Assembly (NCBI RefSeq): GCF_000001735.4
Contig: NC_003074.8
Span: 10,912,101 to 10,976,100, forward strand
Direction of reading: 5' to 3'
Origin: Arabidopsis thaliana
Taxonomy: Eukaryota > Streptophyta > Magnoliopsida > Brassicales > Brassicaceae
Length of the DNA stretch: 64,000 nucleotides
The notes beneath the pieces are model-generated. The model had not been told where the DNA came from, ran no database searches, and was given only the letters and a program-made list of their open reading frames with translations. How positions within the stretch are numbered: the stretch's first letter is position 1; every line of letters begins with the position of its first letter. Made by a program: the position numbers and the translations under genes. Below, piece by piece: positions 24,311 to 37,011 of this stretch.

Positions 24311-25649
24311 ATCCAAAACAACTTATATTTCAATACAGAAGTCTCTCGGCTATTAAGAAAAATATTATGCTTATGTCAACAAAACAAAATTTTATTTAGT
24401 TATCATGAAGTAGATTAAAGGTTTAGTATCTTAAAGAAATATCACATTGGAAATTCAAATCTTGCCAAGGCAAAAATAAGGTATAAGTGGTTTAAGAAAC
24501 AGGACCACATAAAAGTGAAATAATCTTTAATTATTCCCAAAGGCATTTCAAAAAAAAAGTCTTCAAATTTATTTCTGTTAAATGGGAAATTTATTTCTGA
24601 TAATATGATAAGTAAACAGTATATTTCAAAAAAGTTGAGTTGAATATAGGCTTTGAGAACAAAAACTAATTGTATTTATTACATAAATACAAATTTATTC
24701 GCTTTTTAATATGACAAGGTCCACAACTAAGATTTTTCGTTACATCAACAATTTCTGAGGTTTTGTATTATTTAGAAAATTTAATTTATTTTATCTACCA
24801 GTAAAGTTAAATGACTTTTATTATATATAATATTCTGTTTGTGTAATTATATGGTCCTCTAATTGATTTTCAACTAGGGGATGTTATCAAGATAATGCTC
24901 ATAGGTCCTTTTTTATTTTGTTTTCTTATAATACAACAATTTTTTTTAGAATACAAAAGGAGTGGGAAAAAGATACACAATTTGGTCTTTTGATTCTCCA
25001 AATCTCAACTTTCTTAGAATAAGCTTTTCCAGTTTATGCTATCCCACTTCATGCATAACTTCGTTTTTTCGTTTTTCTTTTTTTACATAAAGTGTTGCAA
25101 GACATTTTTCGATTTTTGTTTACGAGAAAAGAAATAAGACTTACCTATCATGTGGTACAAATGTGAAGACAAGAACCAGAAGATTTTTTCTTTGTAGCAT
25201 TATTATTGTTAAATTATGGGTCATTTGCAAAACTAGCCATATTTGATAATTTAATTAAAAATAAAGCATAATATACATATAAATTAAAAAAGTAGCATAT
25301 AAGGGTTGTAAAAAGACAATTTTGGTGTGGAATAATTGGTGAGAGATGATTTAGTAACACTTCATTTAGTTTTCACCCATTTTTATGTTTTTGTTATATA
25401 TCTTTTCCAAAAAATAGATTCTAATTCTGAAATTTATGAGATGAAAATTTATGTTTTTTTCTACATACAACATAGTTTAAATTTTAAAAATCGGATTTGT
25501 ATTTATAAAATAGTAAATAATGTTTGTAAGTAAATTTATATTCTACTATTTATGATGTATAGAAATAAAATGTTGTACTATACTATTTTCATAAATTATT
25601 CGTAATTCAATTTTAAGTTTAGAATAGAACAAAATATTTTAAATTAAAT
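24311..25649. other. AT-rich intergenic DNA
   Basis: No supported gene or repeat boundary. Confidence 0.5.
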
Positions 25650-26000
25650 AAAGTAATAGTGGTGGTAGTGGTGGTGGGATAGTAATTTAAGTTGCAATAA
25701 TAGCTACGATAATCGTAAGAAATAAAATATAGACGATCTAAATGACCGAGTTAAACCGATATGATCATCATTAAAAAACTATACCCTAAGAGATACAATA
25801 TTGGGAACCCAAGCAAGCGTGGTAAACTGTTGTTGTGACATAGACAGTAGCGATGGTGGTGGGATTGACGGTAACAATGGTGATGATGATAACGATTATA
25901 GTGGTGATAACGGTAAAAATGACGGTGGTAGTGGCGGCAATACGATTGTAGTGGCGACAATACGGTTATAGCAGTGAGACAGTGATAAGGTAATGGTGAC
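25650..26000. repeat. Degenerate GGTGRT/GATGGT minisatellite
   Basis: Short G-rich units (GTGGTGGTAGTGG, GATGATGATAACGG and variants) recur over about 350 bases. Open frames here encode only His/Tyr-rich low-complexity peptide and are a by-product of the repeat. Confidence 0.75.
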
Positions 26001-26125
26001 TTGGTAGTAGAGATAATAGTATAATAATATAGGTGATAGTTATATTATAAATTTTATTATGTATAATATTATTTTTTTAGAATAGAATAGAAAGTACATA
26101 TAGAAAATAAAAGTAAGAGACATTA

Positions 26126-26279
26126 AGAGAGAGAGGGAGAGAGGGAGAGAGGGAGAGAGGGAGAGAGGGAGGGAGGGAGAGAGAGAGAAAGAGAGAGGGA
26201 GAGAGGGAGAGAGAGAGAGAAAGAGAGAGAGGGAGAGAGGGAAGGAGAGAGGGAAGGAGAGAGGGAGAGAGGAAGGAGG
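26126..26279. repeat. (GAGAGAGG)n purine-tract microsatellite
   Basis: About 150 bases of almost pure purine on the plus strand, with GAGAGAGGGA-type units. Mirror-symmetric purine tracts of this kind can form triplex DNA and bind GAGA-type (BPC) factors. The long Pro/Leu/Ser frames on the opposite strand are artefacts. Confidence 0.95.
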
Positions 26280-28497
26280 CAAAATTGTGAATAATACATA
26301 AAATATAGAGAATATGATTTTAGCATTTTAAAATTGTAGAAACAACAAAAAAATTAGAATAAAATGAAAAAATATATAAAAAAGAGAGTGAATTAATTGA
26401 AAACACCAGAACTAGTATTTTAAGAATGTTCATAATTCATATTAAAAAATATGATAAATAGTTTTCTGCAAATCGGATTCCATCAATAATTTGTGATTAG
26501 TAAAACGACTAAAATTTACATCACAAAATTATTTCAGTATATTCCACTAAAATTAATTTATAGCGGAAATTAGGTCATCTATGTTTCCAAAAAATAATTA
26601 TATAAATTAAAATAAGAAGTAGGAATTTTGTTAGCAATAGTTACGTCAGGAATAATTCAAATTAGTAAGTGGTGCACTGTGCACATGGTATATGGCAGTT
26701 AGGGCCATAACCTCACCCTGTGTTAAAGTTTGTCCCTACCACGAAAAAGAGATTTGTGACTTCACGAAATCTGTAAAATAATAGCAAATATATATTAATT
26801 TGTTTATTAGCATAAATTTAACAAATTCTATTTGGTGATAACGTAAAATATATATATATATATATAATGTATAGATCTTTACCAAAATCTCTCTCCATAT
26901 ATATTGAACCAACCCTTAGTTTTGACCCAAAAACCCCTTAATTAGTAAAACTTATTAAAAACGTAAACCATTTTTCTTAAGTAAAAACTTGAACCTCAGA
27001 TTTTTTCGATAAATTTCTGTAATCAAGTGAATTATCACTGTTTAGATTTTTATTCTATTACAACATCATTCAACAAATAATTTGATTTTCTAAAACCATA
27101 ATGATAATATAATCCAAAATTTTCTTTTTTTATAAAACATAATTAATAGTACTACCTATTTAGTATTTACAAACGAATGCACAACAAACAATTCTATTGT
27201 AATATAAAATTCATTGCATATATTCATTCATAGGTCAAATTTAATTGACAATTCACATAGAAACCCAGATATTCTATCTACATTATATTATACATCTTTA
27301 GATAGTTTTATCCATAAATCTAGCTAATTAGACAAAACGTATTCTCTAAGAATTAAATCCTAGACACCAAAAGCATACTACATAACATATTTTGTGCTTT
27401 CTCATGCAATATTCTAATCTAATTACAGTTTTATTAATATTTTATGTTTGGTAAGCCGACATTTATTAATCACGACTAGTATCTAATTGTCTTAAGCCTA
27501 TCGCATAATCACGGCTGCATTTCTACGTTTCCCAGTTAGAAAGTTATTTAAATTATTCGTAAAGTTAATGATTAGTTCCACGCCCTAAATTAACACTATA
27601 TAGCACTTTAATAATAATAGTTAGATCCCAATTATATAATATATACTTATTTGTAGTTTGCACTTTAAGAATATCGAACACTTGAGCATATATACCAAAA
27701 ACGGATAGTGGGAATGTAAGGATGATAAAGAAATGGATTAATGAGGAAATTAAAATGAATTATCCGATGAATCTTTTGTTAATTAGACACCAAGATAACT
27801 AATCATTGCAAAATATATTATTAGAATAATTAATATATAAAACAAAACCTGTCTCTTTTCTCAAAGAATAAAGAGAGATTTATGAAAAGGACACCTAGAT
27901 CTTAGTTTGATCGCATATTAAATTAAGCGACAAAGTACTCTTCAAGATAAGAAACCATCAAATAATATTAAATAATTAACTAAATTGCAATAGTTTATTT
28001 ATGTTTGGGACTCACATTTTAGGGTTCGTTTGATTACCTAAATTGACCTATAGTGTTGTGACTAATTCGGGTGATTAGTTCATATAATCTTTCCATTAGT
28101 GGAAAAGTATTATGAAACCTTTGGGAACGTTACAATTTAAAAAGACAAAATGCTTTTAAGATAAGAAGCCAAAAAACATATTATTAAAAAAAACATTAAA
28201 GTTATAAAATTTTCCTCATTAGGGTTCATTAAATTAACCAAAATTGACTTATTATAACATAATCCAATTTGTTGATATAAACTTACTTTAAATGGAAAAA
28301 TAAGACAACGTCGTGGTAATGAAATTATAATAAAATTGGAAAATTAAAAAAGAGCTAAAAGAGTTTAATTAATATTAATAAAACGTATTAACGATAATAA
28401 TACCAGTGCTTACTCTCTATGATCTAAAGCTAAAAACAAAGCTTAAGCTTCCATTATTATAACTCTTTCCCTGCAAAACGACATGATGTTTTCTTCT
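26280..28497. other. Intergenic DNA downstream of ZHD9
   Basis: AT-rich. A short TA run lies at about 26849-26866. The last 200 bases or so should hold the ZHD9 3' UTR. Nothing else was recognised. Confidence 0.5.
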
Positions 28498-29436
28498 TCA
28501 CGACGAAGACGACGAGGCGTTTACGTTTCCGCCACCATCAGCTCCTCCACTATCACTCTCAAATCTCCCACCACCACCGTCACCGTCGTTAGCTAAACCG
28601 CGAACTCCATCATCGTTACTGTTCTCGCCGCCGATACCGTTATCGTTTCTCTGCACGGTGGTTGCTCCTCCGCCGGAGAATTTGAAGGAGTTTTTGTTAT
28701 TATGCATCCAAACTTTGAGAACACCTTTATCAACTCCGATCTCACGGCAAAAATCACGAACTTCGTCTTCGTCACGTTTCTGAATCTTCCAACCGATTCG
28801 ATCGGCGAATTCATGCATCTTCTCTTTCTGATTTGAGCTAAACTTCGTCCTGAATCGCTTCCTCGAGCCAGGCGTGGCGGAGAGATGGTTAGCCGCGGCG
28901 GCGAAGTTTAGATCTGAGAACGGTGCGGTTTTATTATTACCGGAGAGAGCTAAAAGCATGTAGGAGGAAGAGATAGGCGGCGGAGAAGATGAATTAGGAC
29001 TACGTGGTAACGGAGGAGCTAGCGGAGGAGGAGGATGATGACGGTGATGAGGCTGATACTCAATTGCGGCGGTTGTTGTTGAAGATGGAAGAAGAGACGG
29101 TGGTGGAACGGCGGAGGAATCGTCAGTTTCACGGCGGTGGAAGTTACGGTGACAACCACAAGCTGCACACTTGAGAGAAGTTGGATCGGAAGGTGTTGAC
29201 GAAGGAGACGGCATAAATTCGCCGCAACCGTCAAGCGCGTGACCACCAATCGCCGCCGCGTGGTTCTTGAGACATTCTTTGTAAGTGACTTTGTTGTTGT
29301 TGTGGTGGTGGTGGTGGTGGCGTTTGATGATTCCGTTACTGAAAGAGATTGGTTTAGCTGGTTGGATCCGGGTCGGAGTTTCGGATTCGGGTTCTGGTGA
29401 TTTTGGAGTCATATCCATTGATCTAACTTCAAGCAT
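28498..29436 (-). CDS. ZHD9: Zinc finger-homeodomain transcription factor (ZHD9/ATHB34-like)
   Basis: An intact, intronless 312-residue gene starting at ATG 29436. In order it has an acidic/Pro N-terminus with [13 protein letters not shown] and a His run, then the ZF-HD dimerisation finger at about 52-102 ([45 protein letters not shown]). A Pro/His linker with [15 protein letters not shown] follows, and then a homeodomain at about 191-252 ([20 protein letters not shown] to [13 protein letters not shown]). The C-terminus is Gly/Asp/Ser-rich. Helix 3 VWMHNNKN is the ZF-HD version of the DNA-contacting helix. The opening [20 protein letters not shown] matches ATHB34 as I remember it, which supports this start over the second Met at codon 7. 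The family binds ATTA-core sites as dimers in the nucleus. MIF2, a likely partner or inhibitor, lies 15 kb away in convergent orientation. Confidence 0.94.
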   Translation of the reverse strand: MLEVRSMDMTPKSPEPESETPTRIQPAKPISFSNGIIKRHHHHHHNNNKVTYKECLKNHAAAIGGHALDGCGEFMPSPSSTPSDPTSLKCAACGCHRNFHRRETDDSSAVPPPSLLPSSTTTAAIEYQPHHRHHPPPPLAPPLPRSPNSSSPPPISSSYMLLALSGNNKTAPFSDLNFAAAANHLSATPGSRKRFRTKFSSNQKEKMHEFADRIGWKIQKRDEDEVRDFCREIGVDKGVLKVWMHNNKNSFKFSGGGATTVQRNDNGIGGENSNDDGVRGLANDGDGGGGRFESDSGGADGGGNVNASSSSS

Positions 29437-29712
29437 CTTTATGTTTTTATTTTCTTGAAAAAAATCAAGAAAATATTAGGGTTTATGTTAAGCTTACAAA
29501 AAAAGAAAAGTTTGATATTGAGAAATGAAGAAGAAGATGGATAAAAAGAGATTAAATCAACTTTTGAAGATCATGTTTTTTGTAATAAGTTTAAGAAAAT
29601 AAACTTTAGAGGAAGAAGATGTGTTATAAGATGATGATAGTGAATCTGCTCTGGTTGATGAATGTTGCTAAGAGAGAATAAAATAATTTAATAGGGAGAG
29701 ATATAAAAATGT
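29437..29712 (-). promoter_or_regulatory. ZHD9 5' leader and putative TATA region
   Basis: On the minus strand a TTTTTATATCTC motif near 29700-29711 is the best TATA candidate, giving a leader of about 240 bases rich in CTTCTTCTTC. The leader contains a five-codon upstream ORF, ATG 29574 to TGA 29557 (MIFKS). Start site and uORF effect are inferred. Confidence 0.4.
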
Positions 29713-32578
29713 TAATAAATGTGAATAATAAATATATTTAAAATAAAAGGACAGAGCTTGAAGATGTTTAACAGAGAAAGGTAGGGTTTGATGATTTAAC
29801 TATGGTTAAATGTATGGTTAAAAGTGGGACCTGTAATAGGGAGTGGGGAAATATATATAGAGTAATAAATGTCTTAAACCTAAAGACAGTCCAATTATAA
29901 TTAATATTCTCATGCATTGTGACACTTCTTGTTTTTTTTTGAAGTTGGCTTCTTTTTACTTTATTCTAATATTTGTTCCTTCTGTTAAAATATGTTTAGC
30001 ATTTTGTATATTTGACTATTACAATGTAATTACCGAACAACTTTGTAAAAGTTTACTTATACTATTAGGTATTATTGTAAACTAAATAGTTGTTTTTCAC
30101 AAAATAATATTAAAAAAAATACTTATTCTGTTTTGTTGTTTAAAGATTTTTTCCAAAATAAGTATTGTTCTAAATTTTCAATGTAAAATCTATAAAGTAT
30201 GAATCAGTTTGGTTTTTAAAATATAATATATATTAATAATTTATATAAAAATATTTAAAACGATATTATTATGAATGGAGGAAATATATGTTACCAGCAG
30301 GTAACTATATTGAAAAATGAATAATCTCAAATAAATTCAGTGGTTATCATTTGAAGTCATTCAGCCACCTTTAAAATAAATTCAGCCATCATCAGTTAAG
30401 GGGTTGATTGGTTCTCCTTCTACTACATGCAAACGCATCATTTACATGTGGTAACAATTGTTAGTGATTGACAATAATCATATAAATCGCGGGATACTGC
30501 TCGGATCGCTCGATATCAATACATTTCAAAAACTCCTTCCCGCAAACGTTTGTAGTTGTGGATGGTAGCGGTTGAATTAAAATATTAAAATAATAATAAA
30601 TAATCAACATATTTGTAATTAAGATAAATATATATAATTCTGTATATATCTTTTCATATTTGTATCTAATCCTATATATTATATTTATTTTGGATCTTTT
30701 TTATTTATTTAATTATTATTGCATCTAGTCATAAGATTTCTGCAAATGCATCTATTTTGAAACGTTAAATTAGTCGTTTAAAACGCTTGAAACCACAATA
30801 TCTCGCTTCCGCAAATTTCCGCAACCGCAAGCGAAACCACAGCCCCGTCCGCTGCAATTAAACCAGTCATGTCTTTAGTCATATGCAGTTAAATTCTTCG
30901 GTTACCATAAATAGATCCTATATCAAATTCGGTCTTTTGGGTTTAAAACTAAGACCTAATGTCTAAAAACTACCGTCATTCAAGGTCATAGACTAAAATC
31001 TAAATTAGTATCGGAACTTACTAAATATATGTAATTTATATTTATTATTTAAAATATTCAAATTTTGATGATTCTCTGTCATGTGCGGTGGTGTGTACAA
31101 ACAATCAAGCAAACGCCATGGGCCAAGGCCAATGTGTTCGTACCAAGCGACCATCGCCGAGAAAAACGAAGTCGGTGGCCAAAGTTTCTTCTGGGCGATC
31201 ACATCAAGAGCATCACAACTTGCTCCTTCTTTCGAACAAGCAAAATACGGCTAAAACCAAAAAAAATAAAGAAAAACATTTCAGAACAAAGCCAATGATG
31301 ACTAAACCATAGTGATGAGAATAATCACTATACAAATGAATTGGCAAATAAGAAGGTCGTATTGTACGCATGTTTTTGGATTCTGAAATCACAAATTATT
31401 TTCCAACGAATGATTGCATCATTGGACCGAGAAATTCAACCTATCGATCGGTAACCAAACACGAAAAATATGATCCTTCGATTTTTTTTTTTAATTATCT
31501 CTCAATCGGTTCGTACACCACCATCAAACATCAGTTAAGTGGTACGTGAAATATTAAACCACATATTACGTCCGATATAACAATCTTTGCCTTCTTCGTT
31601 TTTTGTCACAAATAAATTATGTGCATCTATGTGTATTTTGAATTTCGTACTACAAATATTTCTGTACATGGATTAGATATACAGATTCGGTGCATAAAAA
31701 TTATGGTTAATGATGTCTATTATGAGAATAAGATGTATATTATGTTGGGGACTAAGTTTTCTTTATTGTTTTTTTTGTTTGATGATAAAGAATTATTCTA
31801 TTTTCTTGGTCGAAAGAATGATGGAACCACATTTTTCTAGATCAGGAATCAGATTATCAGAAGAAGATAAAACAATATTTTTTTTTTGTACGTTTATTAG
31901 CTATAATGCATTAGTTTCTAACTGTGGCTATTAACTTAGACCGCGAGAGATTAAGAACATATTTTTAGCTGACCCGAACCAAATTAGTGATATACTGTAA
32001 AACGATTTTGGACAAGTTTCAGTGGCCCAATGGACTATATTAAATTACTATATTACTCCATCTTAGACAATTTTTATTGATGGTATCTTAACATAACTAT
32101 TAATTAAAAAATATGTCTTATATCTAACTAAAGTGTTTTAAAGTCTTTTAAATAAGAGATTTTTGTTAGTTATAAGCTATTATAAGACATTATAAGACAT
32201 GTCTCTTAATTTAAAAATTATTTTAAAAAACCATTAATAATATACTCTTAAAAAGATAAATACCATTTTTGTCTCTCTACACGAGGACCACCTGCGTATT
32301 TTTTTTTTTTAATTAGTTGAAAAATATACTAAATAGACTAGTGACTAGACTAATAGTCATTGTCCAAATATAATTTAAAAAACAATCATTTTATTATTTA
32401 TTATTTTAAAAATAGTCACCTTTCACTATTTTTTTGTACACTAAGATTCATACAATTTATTTAGTGTGTAAATATAAAGAAATATACATAAACTAGTTTC
32501 ACTATTTTTTCCACTTAGTCTCTTCCAAAATTTGATTCCATTATAATTTTTTTTTCCAACCTAATCTTTTATTTCCTG
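29713..32578. other. Intergenic DNA upstream of ZHD9
   Basis: Mostly AT-rich. Around 30480-30860 there are GCGGTTGCGG-type motifs on the minus strand (cgcttccgcaaatttccgca and relatives) that look like the interior of a hAT-type MITE, but the ends and duplication could not be fixed. A mixed-composition patch at 31060-31310 has overlapping short frames with no recognisable domain. Confidence 0.4.

Positions 32579-32633
<55 letters not shown>
32579..32633. repeat. (TA)n microsatellite
   Basis: About 27 perfect TA units; likely hypervariable in length. Confidence 0.97.
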
Positions 32634-32636
<3 letters not shown>

Positions 32637-34122
32637 TTTTCACAATTCATTGTAACTTAAGTTTCACTATTTTTATTTTATCTTTTAACGATGTCTTATT
32701 TTAATTTTGTTTTGGTCAAAAACATATAGTATGTGAGTTTTAAGTTGGATAATGACACAACGATTTCACTAACACCAACATTAGATTGCATATTCTTATA
32801 TATTTTAAATTTCAGATTTTTGTTATTATTAAATGTATAATGTTTTGGATGGAAGATTTTGCATAGTTGGAGGTCGATCTACTCTTTTTCTCTCAGCCTT
32901 TGACTTTCTTGTGAATGGATTTTGAGTTAGTTGTCTGGATAACCTCAAAAAGCTAGAAGACTCACGATTGACGCATGCTTTCCAAATTGTATTAAAATTA
33001 GATAAAAATTGTATTTATCATTATATAATATTTTTATCCGTTAAATGAAAACACAAAATATTTGAAAGAGAATAACTTTATAAAACTGAATTTTTGAATA
33101 CCTGATGAGAATATTATTAGATTTATATTTATGTTTTATTTTAAGAATTTTAATCTATATAATCATAAGTAAAACCACCAAAAATTTGGAAAAGTGGCAT
33201 ATAGAAATTATATTGTCTGTTTTATTTAGTATATATTGTCTGTTTTATTTATTAAACTTAAGTCATTTAAAATTAAACTGAAATGAGGTAAACTTAACTT
33301 ACAAGATTAGGTAATATAAAAAACTATAATTTAAACAATGTTTGTTGTTAATTATGTTTTGTTATATGTTAAATTTTTAAATATTAACTAAGATATAAAT
33401 TTGATATGATATACGTATTGTTTTGATAAAATCATAGCACTTATCCATTAAGATAAAATTCGTAGAATCAAAACAAACTTTATTATGATAAAATAGATAG
33501 TTAAATAGTATTGTAAAATTGAATGTATAAGACTAAAATTTGGTTTTAAAAAATATACTAAATTAAATATAGAAATAGAGTGTAGATTACTTTAATATGA
33601 TGGAGTGTGTATAATTATTATGAAATAGATTGATAAAGTTTTTAGAAAATTGAAGGAAAAACGTGTATAACAAAATAGAATGGTAATAATTGAAATTTGA
33701 TTTTTAAAAAAATAACTAACTAAAATATTAAGAAAAGTATGAATTACTATTTAGAATTCAAATATCATCAAATAAATTTATATTTAATTCTTACAAACGC
33801 CTAATTAGACGAACCTTATCTAATTTTAACCGTTTGAGATATTGTTTTCATTGTTTTTGTGGTTTCTAATGAAACTTTTTATTCTTTTGTAGATAGTTTA
33901 TATTTAATAGTTTCTCATATGAAAAAAATCATATGTTTTATGGTATCTAATTAAATTGTTTTTCTATAATATATAGTTTCTAGTGAAATTTTCTCTCCCT
34001 CTCCCTCTCTATGTAAAGTATCTAATTGAATTTTTCCTTTACTCGTAGATATTTAGTACTATATGAAATTGATACTTAACTTAATGTTTTTGTTCATCAT
34101 TTTTTGATATAAGAACTCGTCT
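32634..34122. other. AT-rich intergenic DNA
   Basis: No supported gene; low-complexity A/T sequence. Confidence 0.5.
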
Positions 34123-34320
34123 CCCGCACTAAATTCTGGAATAATGGGTGCTCAAGCGGTGTCTCTAAAGGTTGTAGGAGACAAAGCCGCGTTCTATGGA
34201 TGTGGGTTATATGGAAAACAAGACACACTTTTGGACCAAGAAATATGACTTTCTTCAAAAAGAGTTTTTTCAAATCATCGATTACTTCATATCTGGTAAT
34301 TGGAGATCGTTTTGCAAGGT
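34123..34320 (+). pseudogene. Pectinesterase (pectin methylesterase) exon fragment
   Basis: Pectinesterases de-esterify cell-wall homogalacturonan. Here one exon-sized piece is preserved: GAQAVSLKVVGDKAAFYGCG, then LYGKQDTLLDQ, matching the conserved family block with the catalytic-region QDTL motif. After a one-base shift at about 34241 it continues with KEFFQIIDYFISGNWRSF, matching FKECFIQGSIDFIFGNGRS of the family. The second catalytic block normally reads IDFIFG; here it reads IDYFISG. The piece ends at AAG|GTT, an apparent intron donor, so it came from a genomic rather than processed copy. No other exons are found nearby. It is non-functional. Confidence 0.8.
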
Positions 34321-34445
34321 TAAAAAAAAGGGTATTATCAATATGTATACATAGAAAATTACAAAATTAAGTGTCAGAAAAAGCTACTGTTGAGCCTTCT
34401 CTCTCCATCATGAAAATACCTTTATACCTCTATATCTTATTTGCT

Positions 34446-34975
34446 TTTGACATTAAATATTTTGTTACCTTTTAATAATAATGTTATCATCTTCTCATAA
34501 TTATACAATCTTTGAAATCAAATCGTTGGTTCAATAGCTGGTAATTTGTTTATATCGTCAACTGTATTATTAACATGTTAAGTAGGTTTGTATCTTAAGT
34601 TTTTTCATCCATATATCAAAACCCCATCCATATTTCGCTAGCAATATTATCCTGATAATACATTATCTGCTAACTATTCTGATGCATGTATTTTTTTTAC
34701 ATGATTATTCAGTCGTAAGTTATTTTGTTTTTGCTCTTCATGCTAAATATTTTGTTACCTTTTAATAGTAATGTTATCGTCTTCGCATACATATGTGTCT
34801 TTGAAATCTAAACATTGGTTCAATAACTGAAAATTTGTTTATATCGTCAAATATATTATTAACATATTAAGTTGGTTTGTATTCCATGTCATTTCATCCA
34901 TGCATCAAACCCCATCCATATTTCGCTAACAATATTATCTCGATAATTTGTTATCTGCTAACTATCCTGATTTTT
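34446..34975. repeat. Tandem duplication, about 240-bp units at 290-bp spacing
   Basis: 34446-34685 and 34736-34975 are direct repeats with substitutions. Shared landmarks are AAATATTTTGTTACCTTTTA, TTTATATCGTCAA, CCCCATCCATATTTCGCTA and TTATCTGCTAACTAT. They lie just downstream of the pectinesterase fragment. No coding content. Confidence 0.85.
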
Positions 34976-36084
34976 ATCATATCTCTTTGTAGGGATATAT
35001 TTGTCATATAAATTTTAGTTGAAAAAATTACCTAAATAAATGATCTTCATGTATAGATTTTTAATTATTTGATGGTGCATATATAGATTTTTAACTCACC
35101 CTAAAAAAAAAATTGTCGTTATTAATGTTTTGCATATAGACTTCTTACATGTAAATAAACAAATCCAAACCATTGCAAGATTGCACAATTTATTATGTAG
35201 CAAAGAAATATATAATCAGACGTATTACAACAAATACAAAGGAAGTATTAATAGAGTGAAAACTATTTGGTTTTGTGAATTGCAAGATAAATAAAACTAT
35301 TTGTTTTTGCGAATTACAAGATATATGAAAGCGCAAGAGTGTAGCTCGGACGTGCATGGAAACTTTATACAAGTGTTATCTTTTCTAAAACATACATGTC
35401 TAGAGTTATTTTTAGATGTTTTTAAGCAAATGTTAAGCATCTTTTGTGCAAATTTCTTAGAAAATCTATGAATACTTAAACCATGTTAATAATTGATAAT
35501 GCAAAATAACTTACAAATATATTTAATTCAGAAATATAAGAAGAAATGTGGCTTATCAAAAATGAAAGAACTTTATGATTAAAATACAAAGAGAATTTGT
35601 ATGGTTTTAAGCTTTCACACAAAATTGATTAGATGTTTATGAAATCTTAATTTTCATAGCACTTAGGTTACTAAAATATATTCTTATTGTGTTAATTAGA
35701 ATTTATTTTGAAGGCTCTTTATTATAGAAAATATGAATGAAATTTACCTAATTATAGGAAAGTTCTTTCACCAAAATTTGCATTATATGCAAAAATGAAC
35801 TTCACCACATAGCAACTTAATGAAATGATTATGACTAGTTTTAATAGGAATATTGGTGTTTATGTAGCAAACACACAATTATTCTCATCTTTTTATTATT
35901 TGTTTATAAATATATTTAATTCTACTATCTTTATTTTTAATATTCTGAAATATAACCAAACACATAGATACTGAATATATTTACCATACATATTCTTTTA
36001 AAAATTTCAAATAATTAATCTTCAGTATAAATATTTAAATGCTTGAGTTAAAAAAAAAGATTGAAATCTTTTAATTTTTGCGAA
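34976..36084. other. AT-rich intergenic DNA
   Basis: Includes a small local duplication at about 35265-35335 (AACTATTTGKTTTTGYGAATT repeated). No gene. Confidence 0.45.
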
Positions 36085-36720
36085 ATTGTTAAGAACGCCT
36101 TTCCAAAACTACCCTTTTTTAACTATGCCCTCTCATTTATACTATCTTTTAATTTTTAATAACTATTTTACCCCTATTTGAAAATATTTTACGTTAACAA
36201 AATGAAATATTAATTTTTCCTCCAAAAATATTTTGAAGATAATTTTTCCGTCAAAACAATTTTCTCTCAAAAAACAATTTGACGGAAAATAGATTTACAC
36301 AGATTTTTAAAAGATTTACAAGGGTTTTAGAATCTTTTAAACCTTCGTAATTCTTTTTAAAACCCTTTAAAAACATTTTGTAGGGGTACACAAGAGTATT
36401 AAAATGATTCAAGAAAGTTACAAATGATTTAAAATATTTATAAATTATTTTAGAGTTAAAAAATAATTTACTAATGTTTTCAAAGACGTTAAAAGTGTTT
36501 TAAAAGAAATTTAAATGGATTTAAAAAAGGTTTTAAAATCCTTGTAAATATTTTAAAATCATTACAAATCTTTAAAAACCATTGTAAAAAGTTTTAAAAT
36601 AGTTTATCAGTGTTTTTAACATCTTTACAAAGTATTTCAAAACTTAAAAATAAATTTACAAAGATTTTTTAAGAGTTTTAAAAGAATTTAAAAGGGTTTT
36701 ATCCATATCTAATTATGCCA
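36085..36720. repeat. Unnamed dispersed repeat, copy 1 (TTTTAAAAGGATTTACAAGGG monomers)
   Basis: It begins with GTTAAGAACGCCTTTCCAAAACTACCC, then a poly-pyrimidine/ACCCC segment, then TTTTTCCGTCAAAAC and TTTGACGGAAAATAGATTTAC. From about 36290 it becomes a run of imperfect units of roughly 20-30 bases built on TTTTAAAAGATTTACAAGGG. Copy 2 at 43469-45310 has the same order of landmarks, so this is a defined dispersed element. Its class is unknown, no coding capacity is seen, and the right end is approximate. Confidence 0.65.
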
Positions 36721-36774
36721 AATAAGAAAATTAATTATAATTTGAAATCATCATGGTAAATTGGTAATATAATT

Positions 36775-37011
36775 GCGTTAAACATCCATCAGTTGCTTAT
36801 ATTAGTTTTAATATTAAATTTTTACTATGTTTGAAACTTTGGAGATTGTGCGCTAAATTTGGTAACAACAGTTATTTTTGATTCTCATAAATAACACAAA
36901 ATTTAGTTTTGTTACCACATTAGGCATTTAGCACATAATCTCCAAAATTTCAAAATAGCAGAAACTTAATACTAAAAAAACTAATATAAACATTTAATTG
37001 ATGTTTCACGC
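36775..37011. mobile_element. Foldback MITE with roughly 95-bp inverted arms
   Basis: The left arm (36775-36866) from GCGTTAAACATC to TTTGGTAACA is repeated inverted in the right arm (about 36917-37011), which ends GATGTTTCACGC. Shared internal landmarks are TATATTAGTTTTA and TTTGGAGATTRTGYGCTAAA. The loop is about 50 bases. A transcript would form a long hairpin. No clean duplication flanks it. Confidence 0.75.

Noticed and set aside
26040..26326. Open frames rich in Pro, Leu and Ser on the minus strand
   Set aside because: They are translations of the GAGAGAGG microsatellite and have no gene context.
30398..30880. Possible hAT MITE with GCGGTTGCGG motifs
   Set aside because: Interior texture fits but neither termini nor an 8-bp duplication could be matched.
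31065..31312. Overlapping short frames of 65-77 codons
   Set aside because: Mutually overlapping on both strands and no recognisable domain or promoter.
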